DNA from: Saksenaea vasiformis B4078
Taxonomy: Eukaryota > Mucoromycota > Mucoromycetes > Mucorales > Saksenaeaceae
Direction: 5' to 3'
Assembly (NCBI GenBank): GCA_000697055.1
Contig: JNDT01002282.1
Location: forward strand, 1-64,000
Length of the DNA: 64,000 nt
Below the pieces are notes generated by a model. The model ran no database searches. It was not told the origin of the DNA and was given only the letters and a program-made list of their open reading frames with translations. The translations under genes were made by a program, and so were the position numbers. Every line of letters starts with the position of its first letter. The stretch's first letter is position 1. Positions 35,216-47,708 of this stretch are shown one piece after another.

Positions 35216-35904
35216 AGCTTGAAATGATACAGGTCAGACGCAGGACTTGAAGCAAAGTCGAAAAAAACTTACGGAGCTGTTCATCATCAGTTGTTGCATT
35301 TTCAGCTTCTTCAAGTAGCCGTCTTTGTTTTTCTAATTTTTTCTTCTTATGAATCCACGCACGGTTCTGGACATCAGTCTTGTTGGGAAAGAAAGAACGT
35401 GAGAGAAAAGAGAAAAGAGTGAAGTGATACATAAGAAAAGAATAGAATGATAAATCGGAAAGAATTGAGCGATCACGAACCGGGTTTCCCGTAATGAAAT
35501 AAGAAAAGCTTTCTCGCACCTGTTTTCAACAAGTAATAAATTCACACTTCGATCTGATACAGTAGAAATGCCAAATGCACAGATGCTCTTGCTGACAATC
35601 ATCATCATTTAAAAAGCGTAAACATGGTTTAGCTAGAATCATAGTACTTTGTCGATCCTGCATAACGCTAAGCTTGATTGGCTCCACGAGACAGGTGTGC
35701 ATAAATCAAACCAGTTGATGAGAGATCTCTTGTCCCAAACATCAGTCACCACCCATTTTATCGCGTAATTGAGGAAAGTGATGCTAAGTAAAAAGATGGG
35801 TTCTACATTCGGTAATACATCGACGTAAGATGGCAATGATCGCCTATCATACTGAAAAGGTCTGAGACTCATGTACGCTTAGTTATGGTCAACGTTGGAG
35901 AGGC
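35216..35904. other. between the two inverted Fanzor-tail repeats
   Basis: It holds the possible upstream exon noted for Fanzor copy 3 and a minus-strand frame 35872-35639 without a recognised domain. Confidence 0.3.
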
Positions 35905-36075
35905 ATTCACAAACTCACGTCCACATGTCCTCTCTGTGAAGATCGAAAATCAAATAATCCGAGCAAAAGAAGCTCGCGACGTTTGGACAATGTCGTAAGT
36001 ATCACAAAACACCGGTTTCCATTTTTGTAGTTCGCTAACGACATTTTCTTCCCTTTGTGACACTCATTTTGAGAA
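35905..36075 (-). repeat. second copy of the ~170-bp Fanzor-tail repeat
   Basis: Reverse complement of 34725-34895. Read on plus, it encodes LTSTCPLCEDRKSNNPSKRS, parallel to LTSTRPVCECR downstream of Fanzor copy 3. No catalytic part of the nuclease is left here. Confidence 0.7.
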
Positions 36076-36244
36076 ACGCTGTAATTCCCGGTCACTTGGT
36101 CAGTGCCAAAACTTCATTTAACTGGCGCAACATCAAGTAAAATCAGCATTAAACGAGATAGTTTTTTGTACATGCGTTTGAGGAGGAGTAAAACATTTTT
36201 CAGAAGGGATTGTGTCACTAGGAAAACCAAACATAAAATAATAC

Positions 36245-39070
36245 TTATACGGTTATCATTGGGGTAGGATCGTCCTCTTGGTCGACCACAGTTTTAAAAA
36301 GCTCGCTCTAGCAAAGCAGAATGTTGGTTAGGATCTAAAAGGATAAAAGTAAACTTGCCTTTCTCTTCAGAACGTTATCCATTAATCCTTCTTCTATAGT
36401 GTCCTTAATCACCACGGTATGCGTATAAGTCTGCTTCGACTGAGTCATCCGATGAATACGAGAGATGGCTTGGTCTACGCCGTTGGTATCCATGGTTAGT
36501 TACCGCTCGCTATCATCCAAGTCGCTGCTTCTTACCCATTGTTGCTGTTGGCGCCACAGAGTAAAAGCGAAAAATATTATTTTTCATTACTACACAATTT
36601 TTCCTACCTTACATAGAAAACGTACCTGGATTCCACCTTTACAAATAGGTAAGTTGAAATCTTATATCATGCAGGTAAAGATATATGCTTCCTCACCATC
36701 GATCCAAAATCACCATGTGATTTGCTCTTTGTAGATTCAGACCCACACCTCCAGCCTTTAGTGATAAAAGCATTACTCGAATATCTCCTTGATGATTGAA
36801 CTTCCGTAGACTGATCATACGTCCATTGGACGACATATCGCCATGATCTATGATTGTGGTGAGTCATGTTTTTGGTTGAAGAGAAAGATACATACAGCAG
36901 TTATGCTTGATATTGATGGATGTCAGGACATTCGATACAACATATAATAGTTCCGTGAACTAAAACGCGAGTTACACACAGGAACAGAAGGAACAATGTT
37001 ATTGTTTACCTGTGTTACAACGACAATCTTATCTGTCAAGCTTGCACGGAGTGTTGTCTTCAAAAAATTGATTAACCACGCAACTTTCGTGGAGTGCTGG
37101 ATAAAAGGTAATTTTTGCAATGCCTCCATATCCGGCATGTCCTGCTCAGGACAATCAAATTGGTCACTGAAGAACGGTTCAATATCCATGTACGATGTCA
37201 TAATACACACTTACTAAAAGCTCTCGATGATGTCGAATACTTCATGCAGCTCTGATTCCTCATTGCCTTCGCTTCCTCGTTCCCTTGCACTTTCTTCGTC
37301 GTGAATGGTGTCAACGATCTGCTGAGTTGCATTTTGCTGTACCATCGGAATCAGATTCGGAAACTTCTTCAGCAAAATTTGATGGTGCCCACATGCTGGA
37401 TCGCCCAATTGGAATGAATAAGTTAGTTTTCAAAGATTGGTGGTAATTTACCTTGCTTTAATCGCAAGTACAGCAAAGATGCGGCCGTCTTTACGTATTC
37501 CGAATTGTCTTGCTTATGCCATTTTCTAATCTGTTGATACAAGACACGTTCGAGGTAATCATACAGGGCGCGTTCTGGTTCTGTAAACTCGAGGACCACA
37601 CGATGGTCTCGTCGGGGAAGAATCGAGAGGGAAGATTGCAAAGATGTTTTAGTTCGGCGTACCATATGCCGTTTCAGAGTCTGTGAGATGTAGTTGATAT
37701 CTTGCTTGTATTTAGAAGGGACCGAGATTTTCAAGAATGCGAAAATAGGAAACAACTCCGAGACATTATTCTGCTCTTGCAATAAGGGCCATCAATTTAC
37801 CGCGTTGATAGTGGATGCCAATGACCTTACCTGTAACGGTGTACCAGTCAAACTCCATCGAAATTTTGTTCGCAGTTCCAGGACACTCTCGGTCACCATA
37901 GTTTTGAATGTGCGAACCTTGTGAGACTCATCTATGAAATATCGTTTAGCATAATGATCCCCGAATAAACTGCAGAGCTGTACCTAAAACGACTCGGTAC
38001 CAGTCTGCATCAATCAATGGTGAAGCTGCATTAGTTCGGGCGCGATTACTGTACTCGGCTCGCAAACGATCGTATGTCGTAATGACCACACGGAAGCAGG
38101 GTTCTAAATGAGCCAATCAGCCTCCCTGTGCTATACGTAACCTAGTAGATCTGATTACGTTCAAGCAAGCAAGCAGTTTCTTCCTGATAGATAAAGTAGG
38201 GCAAACTGCCATAGGCGGTCTTTGTTCTAATCTCTTCAGCCCATTGGTCGGCAACCTAACACAACACCAATGAGCGGCCGATCGAACTTTTTCCATCGTC
38301 TGCTCTTACACCACGCGATGGTACCACCACTAGAGTACATGCCCGGACATTCAGTTTCGGCTGCTGGCGCATAATCAGGGATAACATTTGCAGCGTCTAC
38401 CGTTAATCATATACAGCATAAGCAACCCATAACCGCTGCATTGTGCAAACCAGGAACAACATTGCTTACTTTTCCCAGACCCATCTATCAAATCAATCAG
38501 TGGATTGCCCACGAATAAACCCAACCCAGAAATAGGTACATCATCTGCTAAGATACCACCACGATAGGCGCGTTCCATCCTAATCATTTGCTGTATTCCT
38601 TCTTCCTGATGAGGTTGTAGTTTGACATGATCACGCAGGGTAGCGTGAACTACACGGAGTACCGATCGTCAAAAACGTTCATGTCCTTTACGAATGCTTA
38701 CTCGCGTTCATGCTAATGTCTGGTAATTGTTCGACATCCTTTGTCGTTGTCACCAAAATCTGATCTTTGTCTACGTGTTGCTTTAACACGGTGCCTTTGT
38801 TTCTATCAACCCCCTTCCATTACCTCGTAGCCAAAAGGAACTCTCAACGGGGTAGTAATTTCCACCTAGATCGACGTAGAAATAGTAGACTATCTGCTTT
38901 AACCATACATTTGGATACTCTGCACATAGTCTCAAAAGGATCCGTTGAAGACTTTCGTCGCGATGAACATGCAAAAGGTAACGTTGCTCCATGACATCGG
39001 GACGGACAAGTATGCGGTATGTATCTCTATCTCCTTCATTACACCGATCACAAGCAACAACACTAGCCAT
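36245..39070 (-). CDS. SNF2-family DNA-dependent ATPase, about twelve or more exons
   Basis: The start is MASVVACDRC at 39070. Motifs follow in order along the minus strand. LQPHQEEGIQQMIR and GGILADD/MGLGK/TLQMLSL form Walker A, split around a 15-nt exon 38484-38470. VVITTYDRLRAEY and DESHKVR (DExx box) come next, then WSLTGTPLQ/NNVSELFPIFAFL, KRHMVRRTK and QACGHHQILLKKFP. The helicase C domain follows with LLSLKAGGVGLNLQRANHM, DRWWNP, AISRIHRMTQ and DTIEEGLMDNVLKRK. A GC-AG intron plausibly leads to a short last exon ending at 36245. These proteins move or strip DNA-bound proteins using ATP. I cannot place it in a named subfamily; no RING or bromodomain was seen. One inferred N-terminal intron (38823-38795) is only 29 nt, and small exons around WWNP were not fully resolved. 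Confidence 0.85.
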
Positions 39071-39261
39071 GTCGAAGTAGAGAACAAGTGAACGGAATGG
39101 GTAAAAGGAAAAAGGACAAATATAGGTAGACGGAAGACTAAAGAAGAAAAAGCGACGAAGATCAGAGAGAAAGGCAACAGCGAGTGACAGAAAGCCGAAC
39201 AGTGAAGATCGCAAATCGCGTCTGCGGAGTTACTTTTTCAGTTCAGACTTCAGTGTTTTTT
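39071..39261. promoter_or_regulatory. upstream region of the SNF2 gene
   Basis: A purine-rich (on plus) leader of about 150 bp precedes the start codon and probably contains the 5' UTR. No specific site was recognised. Confidence 0.35.
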
Positions 39262-39560
39262 GAATCACTTTTTACGCTACACTAAATAAATCTTGCGTCT
39301 CTGAAGAGCCAAGTTGCGCTAAAGAAGAATTGGATATGTGGCCATCAGTACCTCAATTTTTTGTCTGAAGATCAATCAACTTACATGAAGTTGGTCTTCA
39401 GCGGACGCAAAATTTGTTCGAGCAGCATAAAAAATAATTAATGGTTAGTAAATGAAATAATACTTGGATGCCTCTTCAGTTACCCCCGAAGGGGTAATTC
39501 CACTCATCAATGGAGGCCAAAGCCCCCTACCTAATTCGGTGGGGCAGCAAGAGGTTGGGG
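39262..39560 (+). repeat. diverged copy of the 11-kb inverted-repeat family
   Basis: It shares, in the same order as the right arm at 11.26-11.55 kb, the following: TTTTTACGCTA, TCTTGCGTC, GCGGACGCAAAATTTG, GCATAAAAA, GGTTAGTAAATG, ACTTGGATG and TTACCCCCGAAGGG. Similarity fades after about 39510. Confidence 0.65.
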
Positions 39561-40690
39561 CGACCCAATGGCATTGGAGCGACCGTCTTTGAACGACGTG
39601 CAGAGGACTTGAAGCGATACGACGTCTGGCAATCTATTGCAGGAGATGACCGATACTGAGTCTGTGTGACAACGTTTACATGCTTTGAGTATGGGTACAA
39701 AGCACCAACACGGCCAATACGGTTCGGGACAGCGGTCATGCAGCCTAAACGGCATACAAAAAACATGAGTGATCCTGGACATGTAATAAAGTAGACATCC
39801 GTACCACGTCATTTGCAAGAGAAGTAAAATTCTGTCTCTGCCTTAGACAATGGGAAGCTACCAGCGGCACAAACGTAACATGGAAGGGTATGACACGCGA
39901 ATTATAGAATTGGATGAACGTAAAAATACGTACTCCGAAACGCAGAGTTTATCTGGAAGTAACGCTAAATATCTTCAAACAGACGCAAAGTCATGGGAAA
40001 GATCCAGTAATTCTGACTAGCCCCCTTCTCCACTTTGCTTCGCTCGTTCCGTTGCAGCCGCGTGCGGCTCGGCAGACTCCATGTTGTTTTATTATTATTT
40101 TTTCGTCTCACTGTCCGACTATGGCAAGAGATTTCAGAGAAAATGATATGAACTGAGAGCTTTTGTAGCGAAACGACGTGTCGAAAGAGACCCAGCAATT
40201 GATTTATAGATCGTACCGTAAACTCAAAAAAACTATTCCGAGCAGAAAATGCAAGGTATACCATTGATGAAATTGCGAACAGGCATATAATAATAGAATC
40301 CGCTGCAAGGCGATATACAGCAATGAATATATCAGCAACAGACGACTTTGCGTACAGGACAGGCTGAAAAAGAGTACGTAGGCAGAAGAAACATCGAAGG
40401 AACATACAGTTCAAGTATCGCTAATATATACATAGCTCAACTATCGTCCGTACACCCTTTCCTTTCCGTAATATCTAGCAAGCCTTCATGCCTTGAAGGA
40501 TAGAAGCCGGGAGTGAAATCAAGGTAGGGAATAGACGAGCTATTAGACATGCACAAAAAAAAAAATATATGTAAACATTCTTCGTTATCCGCCCTTTTCA
40601 TGTCTGATGAGTTTCATTTTTATGAGATCCACAGATGGAAAAAAATAGATATTTATAGAGATGAAATAAGTTATCATACAAAACGTATCA
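39561..40690. other. no supported gene
   Basis: Minus-strand frames 39818-39531 and 40414-39965 show no recognised domain. It contains the 3' flank of the kinase gene, with several AATAAA-like sites. Confidence 0.35.
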
Positions 40691-42929
40691 TCATGATGCT
40701 CTTTGAACCCGTTTCCCCAGCTCGTACAAAATGGTATGGTATATATTTCGGTAAATCTTTGAACGCGGTACGCTGCTTGACACTTCGTCTTCAGCTTCCT
40801 TCACTTTAACACCAAGGCGGCCTCCAGCCCATCGGGCTTGATAGATCATGGTTGTAAAGCGGAGTGGCTCACCGTCAACAACACGCGAATCAGCTACATC
40901 GATTTCATCCTCGCCAGTACGGTTGATGTCGGATCCTACCACAGTGTGCAAGAACTGCGTCCAGTCCGGATATTCACAAGTGCAGTTCAAACTGAACGGT
41001 TCACTTGCGATAGCAGTAATGTTCATGAGCGAAAGCACATCGGTGAGATGTTGCATCATGTCTTTTGGATCAAGCTTAAACAAATGACGCAAGTTGAAAT
41101 TGAATAGACTCTTTGGATGATCGCCCATACTTGGCATAACCTGCTTATTCGGTTGTTCTTCCTCAGAAGAAGAGCGCCTCTGCTGTTGTTGTAAGTATTG
41201 CTGCTCCATTTTTTGTCTTCTCTCACTTGTGGAGAGAGATCGTAGAAGACTAAATGTTCTTCGTGGTGCTGTTCCCCAGGATGAATCTTCCAACGGTTTG
41301 CTCTCCGTCGACTGCTCTCGGACCCGCTGAGGCGGACGAGGTACATGTTCTGTCTTACGTCGTATCAACGAACTGGTATCCAGTTTTGGTCGATAGATCT
41401 TTGTGCTGCTTGAACGACCTAATTGGTTGCTTGCAGTCAATCGCACCCTTTCGTCGTATTCCCTGCGTTCTTTGACGAGATAATAAATGGAAACAAGAGG
41501 ATCGTACATGGCTGGCAACGATTGAGGATCGTCATGGACAGAAAGACGTTTAGTTAGACGAGGACGCCAGCGTGATGAGAGAGTCTGCTGGCCATGCATG
41601 TGATAGTTTTGATCAATTTGTGAGGCAGCCTGCTGGTATTCTGGAGACGACACGATACGTATCAACCTCTCCTGGATATCTTGCGCATTCCCCAGACCAA
41701 AACCTTGCATACCCTCTACAATATCCATGTCGATATGATGCAGGGGCTGCCGATGGGGTAGATGGTTGGGCACGGCTTCATCATACCCTTTATTCATCCA
41801 CGGGTGATTCCTTACGTAAGTCAGGGATTTTCGTCTTGTCGGATCGACCACCAGAATATGGGACAATAGATCCACACAATCTATGTGAGAAATTAGACTA
41901 CAAGCTTCTATCTTCCCTTGGAATTACCTCTGCTGAGATGCTCGGGATATTCCACAACGCCACTTTTAATCTTGGCATGAAGCGCCGGTAAACTCGTGTC
42001 GTCGAATGGGACCCTTCCACAAACAAGAACATACAAAACAACACCGAAACTCCAGACATCCACTTCCGGTCCAGTGTAATCTCGAGCCTGCAATAACTCA
42101 GGGGCAGCAAAATATAACGATCCACAGAAAGTGTTGAGTAAGCGCAAAGGCGAATATGTGTTTGATAGTCCAAAGTCAATGATCTTGATCTCTTCATCTT
42201 TTGTTATCAGAATGTTTTCAATCTTTAAATCTATGATAATAGTTAATAAATAACAATTTCCTTTATGAACTATCCTGGTTTACCTCGATGCACAATAGAG
42301 TTTCGATGACAGTAATCTACAAGATGAATGGACGGTTAAACAAAGGATAGCAAGGTTTTCTCTTACCTAGGGCGCTTACAATTTGCCGGGAGAACTTTCG
42401 AGCTTGTTTCTCGCGTAATTTGCCATGGTTGATAATATAATCCAACAGTTGACCACCATCAATATACTCGAGAAACATATAATACTTGTCACTTTCAGTA
42501 ATCCATTCTTTCAGCTGACAAATATTGGGATGACGCAAAAGATGCATGATAGCCATTTCCCGTCTTGCTCTTTGCTCGCGTTCTTTAGGGGTATCTTTTG
42601 GATCTTTTACTGGCTCAGTTGGCGTGACAGTAAGGTCGGCTTTGGGTATAATCTTGACTGCATACTGAAAGATGACTGCTTCGGATCAGTTATTTCCGGA
42701 GAACAAAAAGGATTACCTTCCGCTGATCTGTCCCACTCACACAGCGAGCTAACTTGACCTTGCCCATACTGCCTGCACCTAAGATCTTCTTTGTAATTTC
42801 ATAATTCTGAATCCGTTGAATCGGCTTGTGTTCAGAATGGCGTCGATTCAAGGAATTGCTACGACGGTTAGAAAGTAAGGGTTCATCGATGGATGTTGGG
42901 TCCACAGACGATGATGTTGTGGCGGTCAT
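40691..42929 (-). CDS. KIN1/MARK (PAR-1)-type serine/threonine kinase, five exons
   Basis: Exons 42929-42717, 42664-42367, 42316-42284 (33 nt), 42230-41928 and 41880-40691 give 678 residues. Kinase landmarks are intact: [13 protein letters not shown] glycine loop, YAVKII lysine, [10 protein letters not shown] catalytic loop (assembled over three exons), [21 protein letters not shown] activation segment, and [12 protein letters not shown]. Next come [19 protein letters not shown], a UBA-like stretch ([15 protein letters not shown]), a long low-complexity linker and a C-terminal region with the layout of a KA1 domain. This closely matches the Kin1/Kin2 and MARK family, which acts at the plasma membrane in cell polarity, septation and exocytosis. 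Yeast members are longer at the N-terminus. No key residue is missing. Confidence 0.92.
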
Positions 42930-45900
42930 GGTCGTGGTTGATCCCTTTTGTCTAAAGTAAAAATAGGAAAGAGAAACGAGTAAGAGAAAAAGGTTGTTGA
43001 CGGAGAAAGAAAAAAAGGAGACACGGGAAGAAGGGGAAGAAGAAAGAAAAAGAAAAAAAAGGTATTGACGTACAAACCTATACTTACGCACTCGATTTCA
43101 AAGTGATATGTCTGTATGTATATGTGTGATACTTTTCCACAATAGGAGTTTTCTCGATAATTGACCAGCTCACCAAGCGGAAAGTTGCAGGAACTCACTT
43201 CATGATTGGTTGCGCGTGACTCACCATCATGGAAGTCAGGCATGCTACACTTGCAGAATCAAAGTCTCTTGAATATCTCCTTTCCTACGGTGCAATAATT
43301 TCCCAATAAATAAGCATATATTCAGTTACAACTGTAGGCGTACAAGTCATTAGCGCACGATGAATTTTGATATGATGGGAGAAAATCGCATGAAAGGGAT
43401 CAGAGATTCGTGTAGCATGTTTGTTCTGCAGAACGCTCGCTAATATAGCGGAGATAATGTTTTTTAAGGGCAGTGCCTGGATGTTGGACACAGAGGCTTA
43501 CTCCCATCACGCTATTCGTTAGTTAGTTAAAAGCGAATGCGTAGTTTAATAGCTTTCGAGTATGAGTGGTCGTAAATGGAAACTATGGCTTTCTTTTGTA
43601 AAGTGCCTGAACGATAACAGCACGATCCACTAATCGTTATCTATTTTTATCCGTTCGAGCCGAAATACTAGCATTTTCGTATTGCCTGAACAAGAAATCG
43701 TAAGCGCGCCAAATGCTAATATGTATTCACCACTTTACAAGCTCAAACTTTGGTAAAATTTTTGTGTCACCAAACTGATTTACACGTTTCAGCTTCTCCT
43801 GTTTCTCATTGAATTCTGTCACCTAACACATTCCCGGAAATCCTGATAGAGCTTCTGTTTAGGCAACGTGACTAGATGGTTGGCATGCGAACATGTCTTA
43901 TGGTGCCATCGCAAAAGTCAGGAATTGCCTTTGTTGCGTTGTACACTGTACAACAATGATGCATCACGAACCCTAGTCATAAAGATACAGCTGCAAGCCG
44001 TCCTTGACCGACAACATAGCCCATACGTTCATGTACATCTTATTCATCGACGCCATTTCCATATCCATCTTGGTATATAAGTACAGTTAGCAATACACTT
44101 ATGTGATAAAAGGACGGTAAGACCGAGAATGGAGTTACAGCAAGTTGCAGTTCCCTCGTAAGACGCCAAGGTCGTTTGGCTTTGCGAGTTCTGATTTCTA
44201 CGCATAAGATATCTGATTTTTTGGGAAGCCGACGTCCAGCACTTGAAATAGTCAGTTGCCATATTCAGTACTTACAAATAAGCCCCTGGAAAAAGTTCAT
44301 CGACTCAAACCTGTGGATGTCTATAAATCTAGGGATATGGATACTTGCAAGAGGGATGATCTGAGAAAACCAGCCATACAAATCAGGGCAAGTCTAGACC
44401 CTTAAGGCTCGGATTCGAAGATAGACGGAGCGCTTCATCTGCTACAACATAACTGGGTTGCTCGTGCTCCTATGGATCAAAAGTAGCGAAGTAGCACGAA
44501 GAACATTCAAAAAGCGTTTTGAAAAAAGGATAAAAATAAGCAGTGCGCGCATTCTAAAGAGCACTACGGAAAAGTTCTTCACTGTTATATCGATAGCAAA
44601 GCGAAAATCAGACAGTTTTGACGAGCGAAATGCTTCTGTTTCACCGAACCAGGCTTATGGAAATCAACCGTCATGTAAGAGATCCAATAACGCAGTGTCC
44701 GTGATAATAGAGACACAAGATCCATGTGTTCGTATGTTACTTCATAGCTATGGATTTTAAACATAGAATTCAGGCTACTTTGCTGGTAAGCATGGCAGTA
44801 CAGTACTGCTGTATTAGCTGGAGCTACCATAACGTGGAAAAAACCTGCTAGGCGTCACGAAACATATGGCAGACATGTGCCCAACTACCAAGTGTTCAGG
44901 ACCCTACATATAGCTGGCTCTGTCTTCACACATAGACATAAGTTGCGGTTGAGACTTCCTATACAATGAAACGCGAAGCCATGGTTGCGGTCAGAACGAT
45001 CACTCTTCTCTACTCCTGGAAACGAAGCGCCTTTTTTTTTGGGCTGGCCGGGGGGTTAGTCTGAGGAACAGATAAGGCTGTGACGGCAGGAGGCAAATTA
45101 GACATTGCGAATGAGAAAACTGTGAACAATGTTCAAAAGTGGCTTTTAATCCTGCGCTCCGTCAGTTGATCTGAATGAAATAGACGGTCCTACGCAAGGG
45201 GTAACTTATTGTAGTTGCACTCCATTGACGCAGGAAGTCTCTATAGATAAATTATGCTAAGCAATGAAATGAAATGTCGCCGTCTCGAGTTCAGCCTTAT
45301 CTTCGGATATGACCTCGTCTTTCAATCTAGTCATCTGTGCAGAGCATATAATCTCGAATGTGCTCTCTCCGTTGGTATTCTCGAGGAGGTTTCGCCTCGT
45401 ACACAAGGATAAGGCAATGAGTTGGACTGATATAGATAAGTGTTCTTATGTGAAACTGCATCTAAGCTGATAGCGCGAAAACTTAAGAAAGGGGCGAGGT
45501 CTGTCCTCAATAAGATGTCACCTATCTACTCCCAGTTCCAGAATCCTGGGTTTGTCACGCCGCCTCTTACCGGCAAAGGTATTCCCATAGGGAGATGAGG
45601 ATACAAACCGAAGAAAGCGTGCCCACTTACTTTTCTATCTTACATAGGTATCGTCACAAAGGTTTTTGTTTGACTTTGGATCAACTACCTTACCAGCTTG
45701 TGTTATCTCCGATTTCGCTCAATTTCGCTGTGAAAGATGTAGAGACAGTCTGCTCCGTCTTATACGCAACTCTGTCACATCTCAAGGATACAGCACCATG
45801 GAGTGCTGTTCGGCTTCATCGGTATACTAACCTCACCAACCGATGGCCGTTTATAACGAAAAAAAAAAATAAAACAAATTGCAGATTCCTACAAACATTT

Positions 45901-46153
45901 ACAACAAGAAAGCCACTACTTAAGTAAAAATTGTTCGATGAAGTAGCAGCATCGATTGAATCAGGGATGAATTAATTATGCGGTTATTAGCATATCAATG
46001 ACAGGATGGATTGTATTGAAGCAGAAGCACGGATACCACTAAGACGCCACAATCATGTTAACTTGATCATGGCACTGCTCTAAAATAAGCGATTCTACTG
46101 TCATTTTTGGAAATGTTGTACGACTAACAATGGTTTATTTTTACTTTTTTTTT
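42930..46153. other. 3.2 kb without a supported gene
   Basis: The first about 300 bp next to the kinase form a purine-rich (plus strand) leader with an ACTTACGCACTC-type sequence, which could be a 5' UTR intron donor. Open frames at 43868-44080, 44458-44760 and 45595-45927 carry no recognised domain. No tRNA or rRNA was found by eye. Confidence 0.4.
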
Positions 46154-47171
46154 TTAATTTTTATTCTTTTCCTGCTCCCTTTTCCTGTCCTCCAACGTCA
46201 ACTTTTGTAAACCCTCCTCTTCGCTGAATACGACACATGCCCAACTGCCACTTTTTCTGTCTTTGAAATGATGTTCGAGATGTCGTTGGACAAACGGACA
46301 TGTTGGGATCACGAAATACCCCGATGTAATAGACCATTGAAATCCGGCCTTTACCAAAATATCACCTAGTCCCCGATTTCGGTATTTCATAGGAATTTCC
46401 TGATAGAAAGAAAGAAATAATAGAAAACGTGAAAAAATGTAAGATCGGGGAAGGCAAAGGTAAACAGAACATTGGAACATTTTGATAAAATTCAAAATGA
46501 AAAAATCCCTTACCGTGTGAAAAAACTGTACTATCCTTGGACACCTTGTGGGTAAATAACATAAAGCTGCTATTTTTTATAATGGAAAATAGGAAGGAGC
46601 AAATATTGGGGGTTGAATAAAAAGACGAATGAGCTGAAATGCAGAAGAAAAGAGAGAGAAAAAAAAAAAGAAAAAAAAAGGGATAAACTCTGTTACCTAT
46701 GGAGCCTTCTGGATCCAATGTAATCATAAACATGCAACTGCAAGTATCATGGACAACATCAGTCTCATTAAATCGCCGTTTTGGAGAAGGAGTGGTTGGT
46801 TCATCCATTGGGATATGTTCCGTGGATGCTTGCTCTGTACTGGAGGTAGACGATGGTGTAGGTGATGTAGCGGAGATAGGTGTGTTGTCAGAGGTCAAAA
46901 GAGGTGGTGTGGTAGGTGGTTCGGCGGAAACAACTGGATTAGACTCGACGGGAGAAGAGGCGCAATTTTTATTTGAAGATTCTTCTTGTTGATAGTGGTG
47001 GTGGTGATAGTTGATATTCTCGGCAAACGGGAGATTTACCGTAGTTGTTGTACATGAAGTTGAATGAGAACTATTTATTGTAGGTTGCCGTTTTAATTCG
47101 TCCGGTTGGGAATTTCGTTCGTACGCAGATGGTGTTGGTGAGGATGGTCGTCGTCGTCGCGATGCGCCCAT
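46154..47171 (-). CDS. GNAT-like N-acetyltransferase domain protein, three exons
   Basis: Exons 47171-46697, 46569-46514 and 46399-46154 give 258 residues. The first about 140 residues are Ser/Thr/Pro-rich with polyhistidine. Across the two splices the sequence reads MITLDPEGSI, then ALCYLPTRCPRIVQFFHTEIP, then YRNRGLGDILVKAGF, SGYFVIPTCPFVQRHLEHH. This matches the compact GNAT relatives of Pfam Acetyltransf_CG (RGxG acetyl-CoA loop, then P-C-P-F-V before a helix), a family with few characterised members. The start is the first ATG (MGASRRRR) in the frame; the longer frame begins at GTG. Substrate unknown. Confidence 0.82.
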
Positions 47172-47708
47172 GATTAAACTCGACTTAGTAGTGGTCGTCG
47201 TAGTGAATGCAATGGTTGCCGTGGTAGCGGATACCACTGTGGTGCAGAGTGCCTTTTCAGAAGAGGTTGTGAATGTCGACACAGGCGTAGCTGTTTTGCG
47301 TCGTTTAAGTCTTTCTTCGGCCAGCGTGTGTGTGTGAAAAGTGTGTCGTTAAGCTCCTTGACAAAGTTGGAACACAGGGAAAAAAAAGCCCGTCGTCGTG
47401 GTAATATATATAAATATATATAAGGAGAATAACGCTCCGCAGGCTTTCTTCAACAAAAAAGAAAAATTACCTATCTCTTTTTTTTGGGGGAAGTTGAATG
47501 AACAAACAAGAAGAAAAAGAGGAAAAGGGTGATATAAAGAAAAAAAAAACCAGGATTTTCTTCTTTTATTCTATATATATTCAGCAGCGGCAAGATAGCT
47601 TTCCCATATAATAACAAGCTGCCATTAGTAAAAAAACGACAGATAATTGTGGTCCTGTGAATGCTAGATCTTCGCTCAAAACGATCACATTGCTATTTCT
47701 TCGACGCA
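47172..47708. other. spacer between GNAT-like and START genes
   Basis: It contains homopolymer runs and an AT-rich TATATATAAATATATATAAG element near 47404-47425 that may be a TATA region for the GNAT-like gene. No coding sequence. Confidence 0.4.

Noticed and set aside
44340..44460. possible tRNA around CTCGGATTCGAAG
   Set aside because: No cloverleaf with matching acceptor and anticodon stems could be drawn.
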